Below, piece by piece: positions 11,801 to 21,610 of a DNA stretch of 64,000 nucleotides. A model generated the notes under the pieces. It was not told the DNA's origin, did no database searches, and worked only from the letters and a program-made list of their open reading frames with translations. The stretch comes from Xestospongia bergquistia. Taxonomy: Eukaryota; Porifera; Demospongiae; Haplosclerida; Petrosiidae. The translations under genes were made by a program, and so were the position numbers. The DNA lies in NCBI GenBank assembly GCA_963965975.1, contig OZ014421.1:7183413-7247412 (forward strand), read 5' to 3'. Position 1 is the first letter of the stretch; each line of letters starts with the position of its first letter.

Positions 11801-13274
11801 TGTAATATCATATGCAGAGTTTCTCTCTGTTTCCTAAAGTAATTAAAGATCTATATGTCAACGACCAGCCATTATTAATACCTTATCATATTAGCTACCA
11901 TATCACCATCTGCACGAATAACATCAGTTCCCTCTACTTCTAAAATTAAATCTCCAACTTGTATGTCAGACTCATGAGCTGGTAAGCCTAAATGGAGGAG
12001 GATAAATGAGGAATTGTAAAACAAATTAGAACATTCAACAGTCCTACACATCATCAAAATACAATAACCTTCAATGACTTCATTAATGTAGACAGGTGAT
12101 CCTACTGTTACTTTAAAACCATATCCTTTCAATCCACGTATCAGTGTCACCTTTTTGAGGAGATAATAAGTTATAAATATAAGCATTTAATCACTAACAG
12201 CATATGTTTTTACTACACTAGGTGGAGCTGAGGCTATGCTAGAAAGACTAGACATTGATCCCATACGAACAACTGAGCCAGGTACTTGAATATTCTCAAA
12301 TTTTCCTTTCATTTCATCAAGTAGTTGATACCATCCGTTAATCTCCTAATAAATTAAGAGTAGCATAATTATATTAATAACAATTACATCCATACCTTGT
12401 TAGGGCCTATTAAGTCTGAGACAAGGAAAGACATGCAGCCAATCATTTCACTTCTGTTCCAATCATGTTATAATAATAATTGTATAATGATATATTATTA
12501 CCTGGCTGTTCTATCTCGATTCCAAACTGAAATAAATAGTCTTTTATCCAAATCATTTTCATCTTTCAAAATGCTTTGTGGAGAGATATGGACATTATTG
12601 TAAGTAAATTCATGAACTTACAATGTAAACCTTTCATCAAAAACAGGATCTCTCTCTTTAACTCTTTTCGATTTTACTTTTGTTTGCTTATGTGGATCAG
12701 GTAACATGTAAAGCTATTATATAACTATTAATCATTAGTTTCATATGAGGAGATGCCTACTTTTACATAACTGTCCATTGGAGCATTGTCTTTCCTTTTA
12801 AGACCTCTAGCTTCGTATACTAAATTATAAAAAATTACTACTTAAGTGGACTACTGTAGAGCAAGTAGGAGTGATTGGATTCCTGGCAATGCCTCTGTCA
12901 TGTCTATCATTCTCTACTAGTTAGTATCAAAAACAATACATTTTTGTGTGGGATGCAACTACTGTCTAAACAAAAGTCTTAATTCATTGACATGTTTGTA
13001 CAACTACATTTTCTAATTTTCAAGTATTACGTTATGAGACTGACATATATTGCAGCACCAGATCAAAAAAGGCCTACAATTACAGATGATTGCAATGACA
13101 TTACCTGTGACAATAAGTGCACTGTTATCTTCGCATATAGACAGCTTTAAATGACCTGCATATATATATATAGTGGTTGTATTAATTTATATATACACTG
13201 AGAATTAAGGTAGGCTTACCTAAGTGATTCTTGCTGGTCTTTTTTAGCTTTCTCTTAGTAGTGTAGATGGACAT
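8803..13274 (-). CDS. C2-PDZ-DH-PH multidomain Rho exchange factor
   Basis: Likely cortical RhoGEF. Reading from ATG 13274 (MSIYTTKRKLKK), a C2 domain comes first ('ALIVTVYEARGLKRKDNAP', 'MDSYVKLYMLPDPHKQTK', 'KRLFISVWNRDR') with acidic residues that could bind calcium. A PDZ domain follows at about 11880-12180 ('RGLKGYGFKVTVGSP', 'GLPAHESDIQVGDLI'). A long disordered serine/proline linker (10950-11811) is next, then a divergent DH domain (about 10400-10906, 'KRQRAINSLMKCETEFCEEL'), a PH domain (about 9540-9960, 'KKKKKAWMLLFSDILLIT') and a basic tail at 8891-9231. C2 plus PDZ at the N-terminus is the layout of vertebrate RGS3, not of ARHGEF11/12. The last long exon ends at a GTAAGT donor (8890). 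Splicing to an acceptor at 8813 adds three residues and a stop at 8803; the alternative is joining to the downstream RGS exons. Confidence 0.72.
9307..9365. repeat. Nested perfect hairpin in an intron
   Basis: Positions 9333-9365 form a perfect inverted repeat: 16-bp arms (AGTACAACCTACTACA and its complement) with one base between. A third imperfect copy of the same arm lies just upstream (about 9307-9323), so two alternative foldbacks are possible. It lies in an intron of the C2-PDZ-DH-PH gene. It is too short for a typical animal microRNA precursor. Confidence 0.6.
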
Positions 13275-13613
13275 GATCTCTCTCTACTGCAGCGATATTT
13301 GTGGGAGTAATATGTATAAAGGCTCTATGCTTTGTATAAAAGTAGAGCTAACACGCCCCCTAACTCAAGTATGATAATCAGCCCCACCCACCAACATTTT
13401 GCAGCCAAGAGAAGGAGGAGTTCGAAAATGGAAGAGAACAGGATGTGGGAGGGAAAAGGTGATTTATTAGAATTACATAGAGACATCGTCTATTTGCACA
13501 GTCTTGCGGTTTGTTAACACTTGAAGTTTGCGCATCAACGTGAATAACAGCAGTATTGTCTACTGTCTGGATAGTCAATCACTTCAAGTGCTTATCAACT
13601 ACAGAGAAAGGAC
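13275..13613. promoter_or_regulatory. Divergent promoter region, DH-PH gene and adaptor B
   Basis: 339 bp between the start codons of two divergent genes. It carries small open frames on both strands but nothing with recognisable homology, so it most likely holds both promoters and 5' UTRs. A TATAAA-like sequence occurs near 13316 and again near 13335. Confidence 0.45.
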
Positions 13614-16600
13614 ATGGCAGGAGTAGTGAAAAAAGGTTATTTGGATATCAAGAAAAAGAAAGGGAAAATTGGATCTGTAAGTAATCCACTTTTAAATCAA
13701 TAAAATTCTCATTATTATTTTATAATTATTATAACAAACAAATGCATTTATTAATCAATGCAAAGGTGAAGAGTGTATCTTCTCTTTGTAATCAATAAAT
13801 GCATTTGTATTTCATTTATGGTTTTTGTTGTCTTCCTTTTTTGTATTGTGTGTAATCTTACATTGCATATCATACTTACAATGTTTTCAGAACTTAACAA
13901 AAATGGAAATATATAACTTTCATCTTTGTAATGAGTAAACATCAGATCTCTCATGTTTCAGTGAGATCTAAATGTGTGAATGTGACTTTAAATATACCTA
14001 TTAGTTCAAGGCAGGAGGTGTCCTTGTTGGTATGCAGTTAGTGGTAATTCAATGAATGGTTAACATAACTTTTCTAATGGTTTCTCATAACATGTTAATA
14101 GAAAGAGAACATGACAATAGAAAGTATCTACTTAAAGCTAATCTGTCAGCTGTGTTTATGTAGGAGAGACTTCCTGAGAAATCATTGACAAATAGCTATG
14201 TTGTAATCTGCTCTACAACAGTTTACATATCAACTATATTCATGGTCAATTAGCACATTTCCTCTATATTTTGCAGAATTATAAACGTAAATACATTCTG
14301 TTACGAAGGAATGCAATAGAAGGCACAAAAGTGGTTGAGATAAGAGAAAATGAATGTGTTGACGATGGAGATGTCGAGTTTCTTCCATTAACTGGTGTGT
14401 GGACAGTTCAAGATAAAGATTCTCAGAATAAGAAAAGATTTCCCTTTGAGGTTAGTAATTATAGTACATTAAAGTAGTAGTGAGATCTTTCAATGGCACA
14501 ATTTTGAGTGATGTATAGGCAGCCATAGGAAGACGTCTTCTCTATATGGAATTAGTGGAGATATTTGGCATAGTAATAGACTATAACATTGACCAGGTGT
14601 TTGTACTATCTAATTTGTAGTAATACTACATGTAATGTGTACTAGCAATGTTCGATTTCTGACCTAATTATTTCAGTTAATGTTCCCCTATAAACAACAA
14701 TATGTATATATCATGTCTTAGTTGGAATTTATGTGACATGATGTAGTGTCTATTAATTTAAATTGCTATAATTGTTGTTGTAATGTCTGAATAATCAGAA
14801 CTACCACATTGTATGAAGGTGATGTGTAGACTAACACTTTTATTTTTTACTTTCTTGTTGTACTACAGTTGCTTAGAGAATACTCTTCACTAGATTACTA
14901 ACTAGGTTAGGTGTGTCTCATGTTACACAGTCAGGGTGGGTCCAAACAGTGACATACCACAGTCAACTTGTTACCTTGATCTACAGAGATCACTAATTAC
15001 ATTACAATTCCTCTATTGTCTAGTTGGTCATTGGTGCTCACATTGTCATGACATTTAGCTGTTCTTCTTCAACTGAGAGAGAAGAATGGACAGAATCATT
15101 TCGTATTCTTAATAGTATTTCTTCGTATTCATCACCTTATAATGCCCCAGGTAATTTGGGTTTATAATATTTTATCTCACGACTTTTTAGATCTATTCTC
15201 TGTGTCACTTGAGCCAAGTTTGTCTGCAGTAGAAATTGGTGTCTCTGGTCCATGCTTGTTAAGAATAGAAGATGGAGCAATTGTTTTATATTCAGAGTGT
15301 GGTCGTAATAAACTTCATCATTGGGCTTCTGATAACATCAAAAATTTGACAACCACTGGAGAACAGCTTCATCTAGAAGCTTATAAGTCAGTTCTATTTG
15401 CACATTCCATTAGTGCCAACACTTTATGCTTTACTATCCCATAGGCCAGGTAGTGACATCTTAATGGAATTTTGTTTCAACACTGAGGCAGAAACTGGTT
15501 GTCAAATCTTAACCAACTGGAACATGGCCCTAATGCAGTCTGTAGACCCACAAAGGTTGAGTCTTATATCTAATTATATTTTAAGTCATGGCAATGGGAG
15601 TGGCAGAGGGAAAGAAGAAAAAGAAAAAGGAACAAAAGCTGCCAGTTTGTCACGAACCTTTTTTGGTTCTTTAAAACAGAGCAAGATATATGGTACAAAG
15701 GATGACAAAGGTAGATTGGAAACATATTGTTTAGTTAGTTAGTTACTTTCTCTATTAGTTGTAAGACGTACACAATCTTTCTCTGAGAAATCCAACTATA
15801 ATATCAGAACATCACCTGAACCACCAATAGCTGGAAGTTGTCTCTCTGTCTCATCTCAAGAGTCTTATACAATTAATGCTCGCAATCCAGGATCTGATGA
15901 GGAGCATCGTAACTCACCTCCTCCTATACCTCCTCGTGCCCCTCGTCGACCACGAAGCCTTGGTATGGATACAGTAGATGCTTGTATTGATCCAGACTAT
16001 AGCTACATCAAAGATGAAGTAACAAGTGAAGATGTATTAACTACTAAAGAAGCTAAAGTTGACCAGCTTGCCAGCAGTCAGGTTGATCAAGAACTCAATG
16101 ACCTTTTAAGAGATATTGAGGAGGACAACCTACGGAAGAAACGTCGACAGACTATGGAGCCATCAATTATTAGAAGAATCAGTCCATATTCAGAAATTAG
16201 TGCTAAATCAAAGACTTTGAACAGCATGACTCGAAAAACATTTGAGAAAAAGAAACAGGAATTTTTTGACATATATGGTGAAAATCGTCAAGCCAGTGAT
16301 TATCTTGAGCCAGTACCATCAAAGAAGGCATTAGAACTGGAGAAACGAGCAAGCAATCCTCCAATCTCAAATGGCCTAGGTGAACATGATGAAACATTTC
16401 ATCAAACAAAGAGACACTCTACATCTGGTGATTTCTCTTCTATGCGCTCCTCTGTGTTGGTAGGACAGACAAGTCATCATGATTATAGTACTATTCCAGA
16501 TACAGTACAACCAAAACCTCAACATCACCATACAGTAAGTACTGATTCTACACAATCTGCTCCTGAACTCCCTCCCAGAATGATACGACGACCATCCCAG

Positions 16601-17596
16601 ACTGGATTGGATGACCCTCCCTCTCCACCACGACGCAGTGGTTATGCTCCAGCTTCACCAAACAAATTTACAAGTCATCATTTTAGTCTCAATGCTTCTG
16701 TTAAAAGTGATGATATTTCACCTTATGCAACAAGAAATTTCTTGCTTGATCCAAAAGGATCCGTATCACCACCACGTGAAGCATCACCTCCTCCTTTACC
16801 ACCTCGTAGCCCTAACAAACGTGAAAGGACATCTCTTCCTGTAACTCAATATGTCAATCGTTGTCCACGTTGTAATGGTAAGAAGAGCAAGAACCATCTT
16901 GTGAAAACATGTTCCTTGGGCGACCACCATCACTCTCATGGTTATCCACATGCAGATAGAGCCTCTTTATCTGATAGTTACCAATCTTCCCAATCAGAAA
17001 AATCTCTCTTCAGTCAAACGAGCAGTACAAGCAGTCATTCAAGTATTGCATCATCAGATCCACAGAGTTCTCTGACAAGATCAGATGCATCTAGTCCACC
17101 ACCTTATCTTCAGTTAGAAGAGTCAACACTTAATGGTGGGAATAAAAAAGATCTGGAATCTGCTCTTCAAATATTGGATGACTGTGTCAGAGATTTGGAA
17201 GTTCTTGAAATTGATTTACCTGATTCCAAGCGCAAGTCAGACATTCACACTGACCTTGATGTTGCACTGCAACAAGCACAACAAGTACAAAATGATCTCT
17301 TGTTAGCAAGGACTAAAAAAACAACAGATAATGCACCAGTTCAACGAACAGCTTCAGTAACTGCTGTAGTTAATTCTGGTAAACGTAATATGTCTGTATA
17401 TCAGTCCCCTCCCCATACTAATATAGCCCCAGCTATTCCACCACGTAGCCGAGCCTCGTTAACCACACAAATGTCTAATCCCATGTTTCAGAATGAATCT
17501 CCTCCTCATTCTCATGCACCTTTACACAGACATAATTCTCAAGTAAATTCATCAAACACAGTCTTTATACATCATATAAAAGATATAAACAATTAA
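13614..17596 (+). CDS. PH-PTB docking adaptor B with long disordered tail
   Basis: Exons: 13614-13676, 14277-14450, 15024-15150, 15191-15386, 15445-15710 and 15759-17596. All junctions keep frame; the first two introns (600 and 573 bp) are unusually long here. The PH domain reads 'KKGYLDIKKKKGKIGSNYK', 'KYILLRRNAIEG', then 'TEREEWTESFRILNS'. An IRS-type PTB domain follows ('LFSVSLEPSLSAVEIGVSG', 'GAIVLYSECGRNKLHHWAS', 'ILMEFCFNTEAETGCQIL'). The roughly 610-residue tail has many PxxP clusters ('PPPIPPRAPRRP', 'PPPLPPRSP'), tyrosine motifs ('DYLEPV', 'DYSTIP', 'PPPYLQL'), a Cys/His-rich patch ('RCPRCNGKKSKNHLVKTC' followed by HHH) and a helical acidic segment near 17140-17320. Likely DOK/IRS/FRS-type scaffold of tyrosine-kinase signalling; the tail is not recognisable as any one vertebrate member. 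Confidence 0.75.
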
Positions 17597-17624
17597 GTAA
17601 TGATTTTTTTGTGTGTATTTTTTG

Positions 17625-18168
17625 TCATATGTCTTTATAAAGTAATGAATATTTTGGGACACTGCTTGATTCAAGTGGACTAGTTACTATTAATTTACCT
17701 TTCATTGCACCGCGATAAATTACTTCAATAACATCAATGAAATCTTGAGAAGATTTGAAACTTCCAACAAATTTTGTGTTATCAGGAGTACTATATTGGG
17801 GGGAGAATCCTACAATCATATTAAAATAATTTGGCTTACCCCCAATCAACCTTCATGTGTTGGCCATTAAAAAAGAAAATGGTAGATGGCGTAAATGTAA
17901 TGTCAAAATATTGAGTGTACACAGGAACATCAGTAACATTAACTGCATAGATAACAGCCATATTAGAAACTAACTCTTGGTTCTTAGCTAGCTATGTACA
18001 AAATAAATAATAAATTGTAAGGCTGTAAAAACTAACAATATCATCAAGATGTAAGCATGTTGAATCATCTTCCTTGCCAAACCTCAGAACAAGAACTTTG
18101 TCTTCCGTTGATTTAATTACTTTGTCAATATCTTTTTTGTTTTGTAACTTAGACAGAAGATAAGCCAT
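17625..18168 (-). CDS. TXNL4B: TXNL4B, Dim1-like thioredoxin-fold splicing protein
   Basis: Homologue of TXNL4B (DLP), a small nuclear protein of the Dim1/TXNL4 family tied to pre-mRNA splicing and G2/M progression. It starts MAYLLSKLQNKKDIDK and has 'DKVLVLRFGKEDDSTCLHL', 'VYTQYFDITFTPSTIFFF', 'NGQHMKVDWG' and 'TKFVGSFKSSQDFID', ending 'KYSLLYKDI', which matches the family along its whole length of about 150 residues. It lacks a thioredoxin CxxC, as the family does. Three exons; the last acceptor is at 17791, giving 'DWG-TPDNTK' at the joint. The stop codon is only 28 bp from the stop of convergent adaptor B. Confidence 0.92.
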
Positions 18169-18269
18169 AATTCATGTACATGTACGTGCAGTAGGCATTA
18201 TTTAGAAACTTAATTATGTAGGCGTTTCTACTTATTGGCAACACCCACTTATTTTCGCGGTTTTTTGAA
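18169..18269. promoter_or_regulatory. Bidirectional promoter, TXNL4B and DSN1-like
   Basis: 101 bp between divergent start codons. It has a small TACATGTACGTGCA palindromic stretch near 18176-18190 and an ATTTTCGCGG segment near 18251 that resembles an E2F-type site. No clear TATA box. Confidence 0.45.
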
Positions 18270-19513
18270 ATGGAGAAACGTGTTTGGAACAACAGAAGAA
18301 GGAGGAGTCTTTACGTAAGAAGATCCATTTTGATTTGTTTATTATATTTTATTAGAACATTGAAGACACATTAGGTTTTCTGTACAGAAAGAACGATAAT
18401 TGTCCTGAAATACAAAATGATGAAACAAGAACAGTAGATGATGTGGTTACCATGGAGACCAGTACTTTGTCTAACACATCCTCAACAGATTGTAGCCTTC
18501 CTAGTTTGTCAGATGATGGTAATTAATATTCATAATAATTATTATATTATTGTCGTAATTATATAGATCTAGAAATGGATGCTCTTGTAAATACTGAATG
18601 TCATGTCTTTATTGATGAACTAATAAAGGTATAAGTAAACCTCTTTAATTTGTGCTAATTATTTTCTAACAACAGGAATTAAGCAGAAGTAATCCATCAA
18701 TAGAAAGTAAGTTGTTCTAATTAATTGATATATTATAAAATAATTTTAGTTCATGCTGAAATGAATGATGAAATAAATGGATTTTTTAGAGAAGCTCTTG
18801 AAGAGCCAGACCTGTAAGTAAATGTTATTACAAGTACATTATAATTATATATGTACATGATATATATGTACATAATATATATGTACAAAATATATATGTA
18901 CATAATATATATGTACATAATATATATCTACATTACATATATGTACATTACATATATGTACATAATATATATGTACATAATATACAGTGTACATGTCATG
19001 TGTTTGTTAAAGGTTACCACATCCCATGGAAAAAAAAGCCAAACAATCATATTCCTTTTTACAAAAGTCACTTCAAAAGTTAGTCAACATTTATTATTAT
19101 AAATCAATAACTTAGTCTTTATTAGACATAAACTGGAACTTAAAGAATGGAATGATGTTATACAGCAACAACAAGATCAGTCTATTCCAGTACATGATAT
19201 GACACTCTATCTCACAGAAGAGCAACAAGAATTATTACATGAGTGTACTAAACCACTTGACATTAACAATGAGACAGCAGAAGCCACACTTAAAGATTTG
19301 GTAAAGTTTACATTTTTTTATTTTACTTTATTTTTATTACAGACGACATCAATGGCAACATATTTGTCAGAGATATCATCTCAATGTTCTCAACTTCAAC
19401 AAGTATTACATAATACACAGTCATGTTATGTGCCACTAGTTCAACCCACGGAAACACCAAGATCCTTAGTATATGGATTAAAAGGATTGTTTAATGATGA
19501 ACGTAACTTTTAG
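18270..19513 (+). CDS. DSN1-like kinetochore protein (tentative)
   Basis: A small acidic coiled-coil protein of about 270 residues in seven or so short exons, starting MEKRVWNNRRRRSLY. The basic RRRRS start, an acidic middle ('SLPSLSDDDLEMDAL', 'ECHVFIDELIKEL'), a helix with 'KLELKEWNDVIQQQQ', then 'YLTEEQQELLHECTK', a long heptad-like helix ('TTSMATYLSEISSQCSQLQ') and a short tail ('RSLVYGLKGLF') follow the order of parts in DSN1 of the Mis12 kinetochore complex. The similarity is one of layout and spacing, not strong residue identity, so another coiled-coil complex subunit is possible. One intron contains a TA-rich microsatellite (18846-18985). Confidence 0.4.
18846..18985. repeat. TA-rich microsatellite in an intron
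   Basis: Imperfect tandem copies of a 16-17 bp unit (ATATATATGTACATA with variants) repeat for about 140 bp inside an intron of the DSN1-like gene. The open frame across it is an artefact of the repeat. Confidence 0.85.
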
Positions 19514-19651
19514 CTCCTTGTACACTATATTTACTTTACAATACAATGATGTTATCACACACACACACACACGTAATGACTCTCATGTGATCATGAACTA
19601 TCATAACAGTTGAAACAATTTATATATACACAACAGTTAGTGCCACACAAA

Positions 19652-20641
19652 TTAACTTTTCACAGAACCAGTATGAAATCTAATACATAAATCATTGATC
19701 ATTTGAGTACGTAGTTCCCAATATGTTGGACATTCCGATCCATAAGGTTGTACCTGACCACGTTGGTTACCATGAGTATAACAGAGAACATGATAAAGTT
19801 GAATCACATTACTTCTTTCTAAAAAATATCGTATAATGACTTCATTACGAGATAAGTCATACACAGAAAAGCGATATAGTTTCATTAATTCTCCTGGATT
19901 GTTAGATGATTGATGATAAAATGGTACTGGCTCAAAGAACTGAGCACAATCAATACGATAACGTTGAAAACCTAAATTGAGATATATTCTCTCTCGTACA
20001 AATGCATTACAAACAGAATTTGGTAATAATCTTGGTCCCCAATGATTACGTAATGCAATGAGTTCTTCAACTAATGCATCAGCTTCCTTTTGTACTCTAA
20101 GATTAGAGCGTGATGATAGATCAGTTAAATGGACTTGACAATCCATAAATAATTTGTCCATTTCAGCTAGAAATTCTTTACTTGGATAAGAGAATTCATC
20201 TTTCCACTTGTATGCATTATGGATTGCTTTTTGTAAATCTTTTCCTCTATTACTGGAAATTACTGATGGTCGTGAAACTCCTGAAGTAAAAGATTGAGAT
20301 CGAGTTAAACTTCCTGTAGTACGAGCTGGACTTGTGACAGAAAGACCACTATCAACAAAATCTATGCCAGCTACTCGAGGTTGTAGTACTTCTTCTTTGC
20401 CTTGAGGAGTTGTACGAAGCTTCTTCTTTCGTCGTCTCTCATTAAGGTCACTTTCTGTGCTGGACTCATTTGGTAACGACTGGTCTCTGGGTGCTCCACC
20501 TATATAGCCATGTTGCTGACTAATTATATTGTTATGAACCATTCCATTGGTTCTTGGTGCAGACTCACTATTGTCTGAAGAGGTAATGGAGTTGACAAGA
20601 CTTTCATGCTCCTCGATATTTCGGCCAATACAGCCACCCAT
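19652..20641 (-). CDS. MGxC family protein 1 (unrecognised, single exon)
   Basis: No function recognised. The start at 20641 is chosen because it gives MGGCIGRN, the N-terminus shared in form by all four paralogues here (Gly-2 for myristoylation, Cys-4 for palmitoylation). That implies membrane anchoring, which is inference. 329 residues: a disordered N-terminal 130 with a basic patch ('NERRRKKKLR'), then the common domain of about 190 residues with 'KAIHNAYKWKDEF', 'LRNHWGPRLLPNSVCNAF', 'YRIDCAQFFEPVPFY', 'MKLYRFSVYDLS', 'YHVLCYTHGNQRGQ' and 'CPTYWELR'. It ends soon after the domain and lacks the PRNxGPIN tail of copies 3 and 4. No intron is visible, unlike nearly all neighbours. Its domain is almost identical in DNA to copy 2. 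Confidence 0.75.
   Translation of the reverse strand: MGGCIGRNIEEHESLVNSITSSDNSESAPRTNGMVHNNIISQQHGYIGGAPRDQSLPNESSTESDLNERRRKKKLRTTPQGKEEVLQPRVAGIDFVDSGLSVTSPARTTGSLTRSQSFTSGVSRPSVISSNRGKDLQKAIHNAYKWKDEFSYPSKEFLAEMDKLFMDCQVHLTDLSSRSNLRVQKEADALVEELIALRNHWGPRLLPNSVCNAFVRERIYLNLGFQRYRIDCAQFFEPVPFYHQSSNNPGELMKLYRFSVYDLSRNEVIIRYFLERSNVIQLYHVLCYTHGNQRGQVQPYGSECPTYWELRTQMINDLCIRFHTGSVKS
19675..20284. repeat. 610-bp near-identical duplication, unit 1
   Basis: Direct repeat partner of 20779-21388 at a constant offset of 1104 bp. Only three mismatches were found on reading (at 19735, 19789 and 20015), giving identity above 99%. It encodes the shared domain of MGxC proteins 1 and 2. Confidence 0.9.
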
Positions 20642-20773
20642 AACTGTTGGATGTCGGACCCCTTGCAATAAATTGGACCCTGTTATAACTATCACATGAT
20701 ATTGGTTATAAATATCTCATTAGTGTTACCATAATAAGTAAAATATATTGCATATCCACATTTACATAACTGC

Positions 20774-21514
20774 TTAAAGAAATCTAATACATAAATCATT
20801 GATCATTTGAGTACGTAGTTCCCAATATGTTGGACATTCTGATCCATAAGGTTGTACCTGACCACGTTGGTTACCATGAGTATAACAGAGAACATAATAA
20901 AGTTGAATCACATTACTTCTTTCTAAAAAATATCGTATAATGACTTCATTACGAGATAAGTCATACACAGAAAAGCGATATAGTTTCATTAATTCTCCTG
21001 GATTGTTAGATGATTGATGATAAAATGGTACTGGCTCAAAGAACTGAGCACAATCAATACGATAACGTTGAAAACCTAAATTGAGATATATTCTCTCTCG
21101 TACAAATGCATTACAAACGGAATTTGGTAATAATCTTGGTCCCCAATGATTACGTAATGCAATGAGTTCTTCAACTAATGCATCAGCTTCCTTTTGTACT
21201 CTAAGATTAGAGCGTGATGATAGATCAGTTAAATGGACTTGACAATCCATAAATAATTTGTCCATTTCAGCTAGAAATTCTTTACTTGGATAAGAGAATT
21301 CATCTTTCCACTTGTATGCATTATGGATTGCTTTTTGTAAATCTTTTCCTCTATTACTGGAAATTACTGATGGTCGTGAAACTCCTGACACAAGAGATTC
21401 TAACTGGGAGGATGAAGATGAAACTTGAGTATATACTTGATCAGAGTCTGAGCTATTGTCATTAGTTCCAGGGACTACCTCTTCAGGCTCTTCTTTAGTT
21501 GCTGTGCAACCCAT
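20774..21514 (-). CDS. MGxC family protein 2 (unrecognised, single exon)
   Basis: 246 residues starting MGCTATKEEPEEVVPG, with Gly-2/Cys-3 lipidation signals like those of its neighbours. A short acidic/serine N-terminal segment leads into the shared domain, from 'GVSRPSVISSN' to the C-terminus. 610 bp (20779-21388) match copy 1 (19675-20284) with three visible base differences and no gaps, while the flanks are unrelated. It stops right at the domain end ('CIRFL'), so the duplication probably cut the 3' end. Same strand as copies 1 and 3, with 132 bp between its stop and the copy-1 start. Function unknown. Confidence 0.75.
   Translation of the reverse strand: MGCTATKEEPEEVVPGTNDNSSDSDQVYTQVSSSSSQLESLVSGVSRPSVISSNRGKDLQKAIHNAYKWKDEFSYPSKEFLAEMDKLFMDCQVHLTDLSSRSNLRVQKEADALVEELIALRNHWGPRLLPNSVCNAFVRERIYLNLGFQRYRIDCAQFFEPVPFYHQSSNNPGELMKLYRFSVYDLSRNEVIIRYFLERSNVIQLYYVLCYTHGNQRGQVQPYGSECPTYWELRTQMINDLCIRFL
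20779..21388. repeat. 610-bp near-identical duplication, unit 2
   Basis: Second unit of the direct repeat described at 19675-20284. The similarity stops sharply at both edges. Confidence 0.9.
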
Positions 21515-21610
21515 TGCTAAAAGGGACTAACCCTCAATTTCCTCAGTTTATAAAAATTAATAGTTTATAAATAATACAAATGATATAAAAACAACAGCAG
21601 GATGAATGTC

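Noticed and set aside
15965..16844. Antisense and alternate-frame open reading frames within adaptor B
   Set aside because: They are shadows of the long final exon, with no homology or splice logic of their own.
18851..19102. Open frame with MYIIYMY repeats
   Set aside because: It is a translation of the TA-rich microsatellite in an intron and lacks exon signals.
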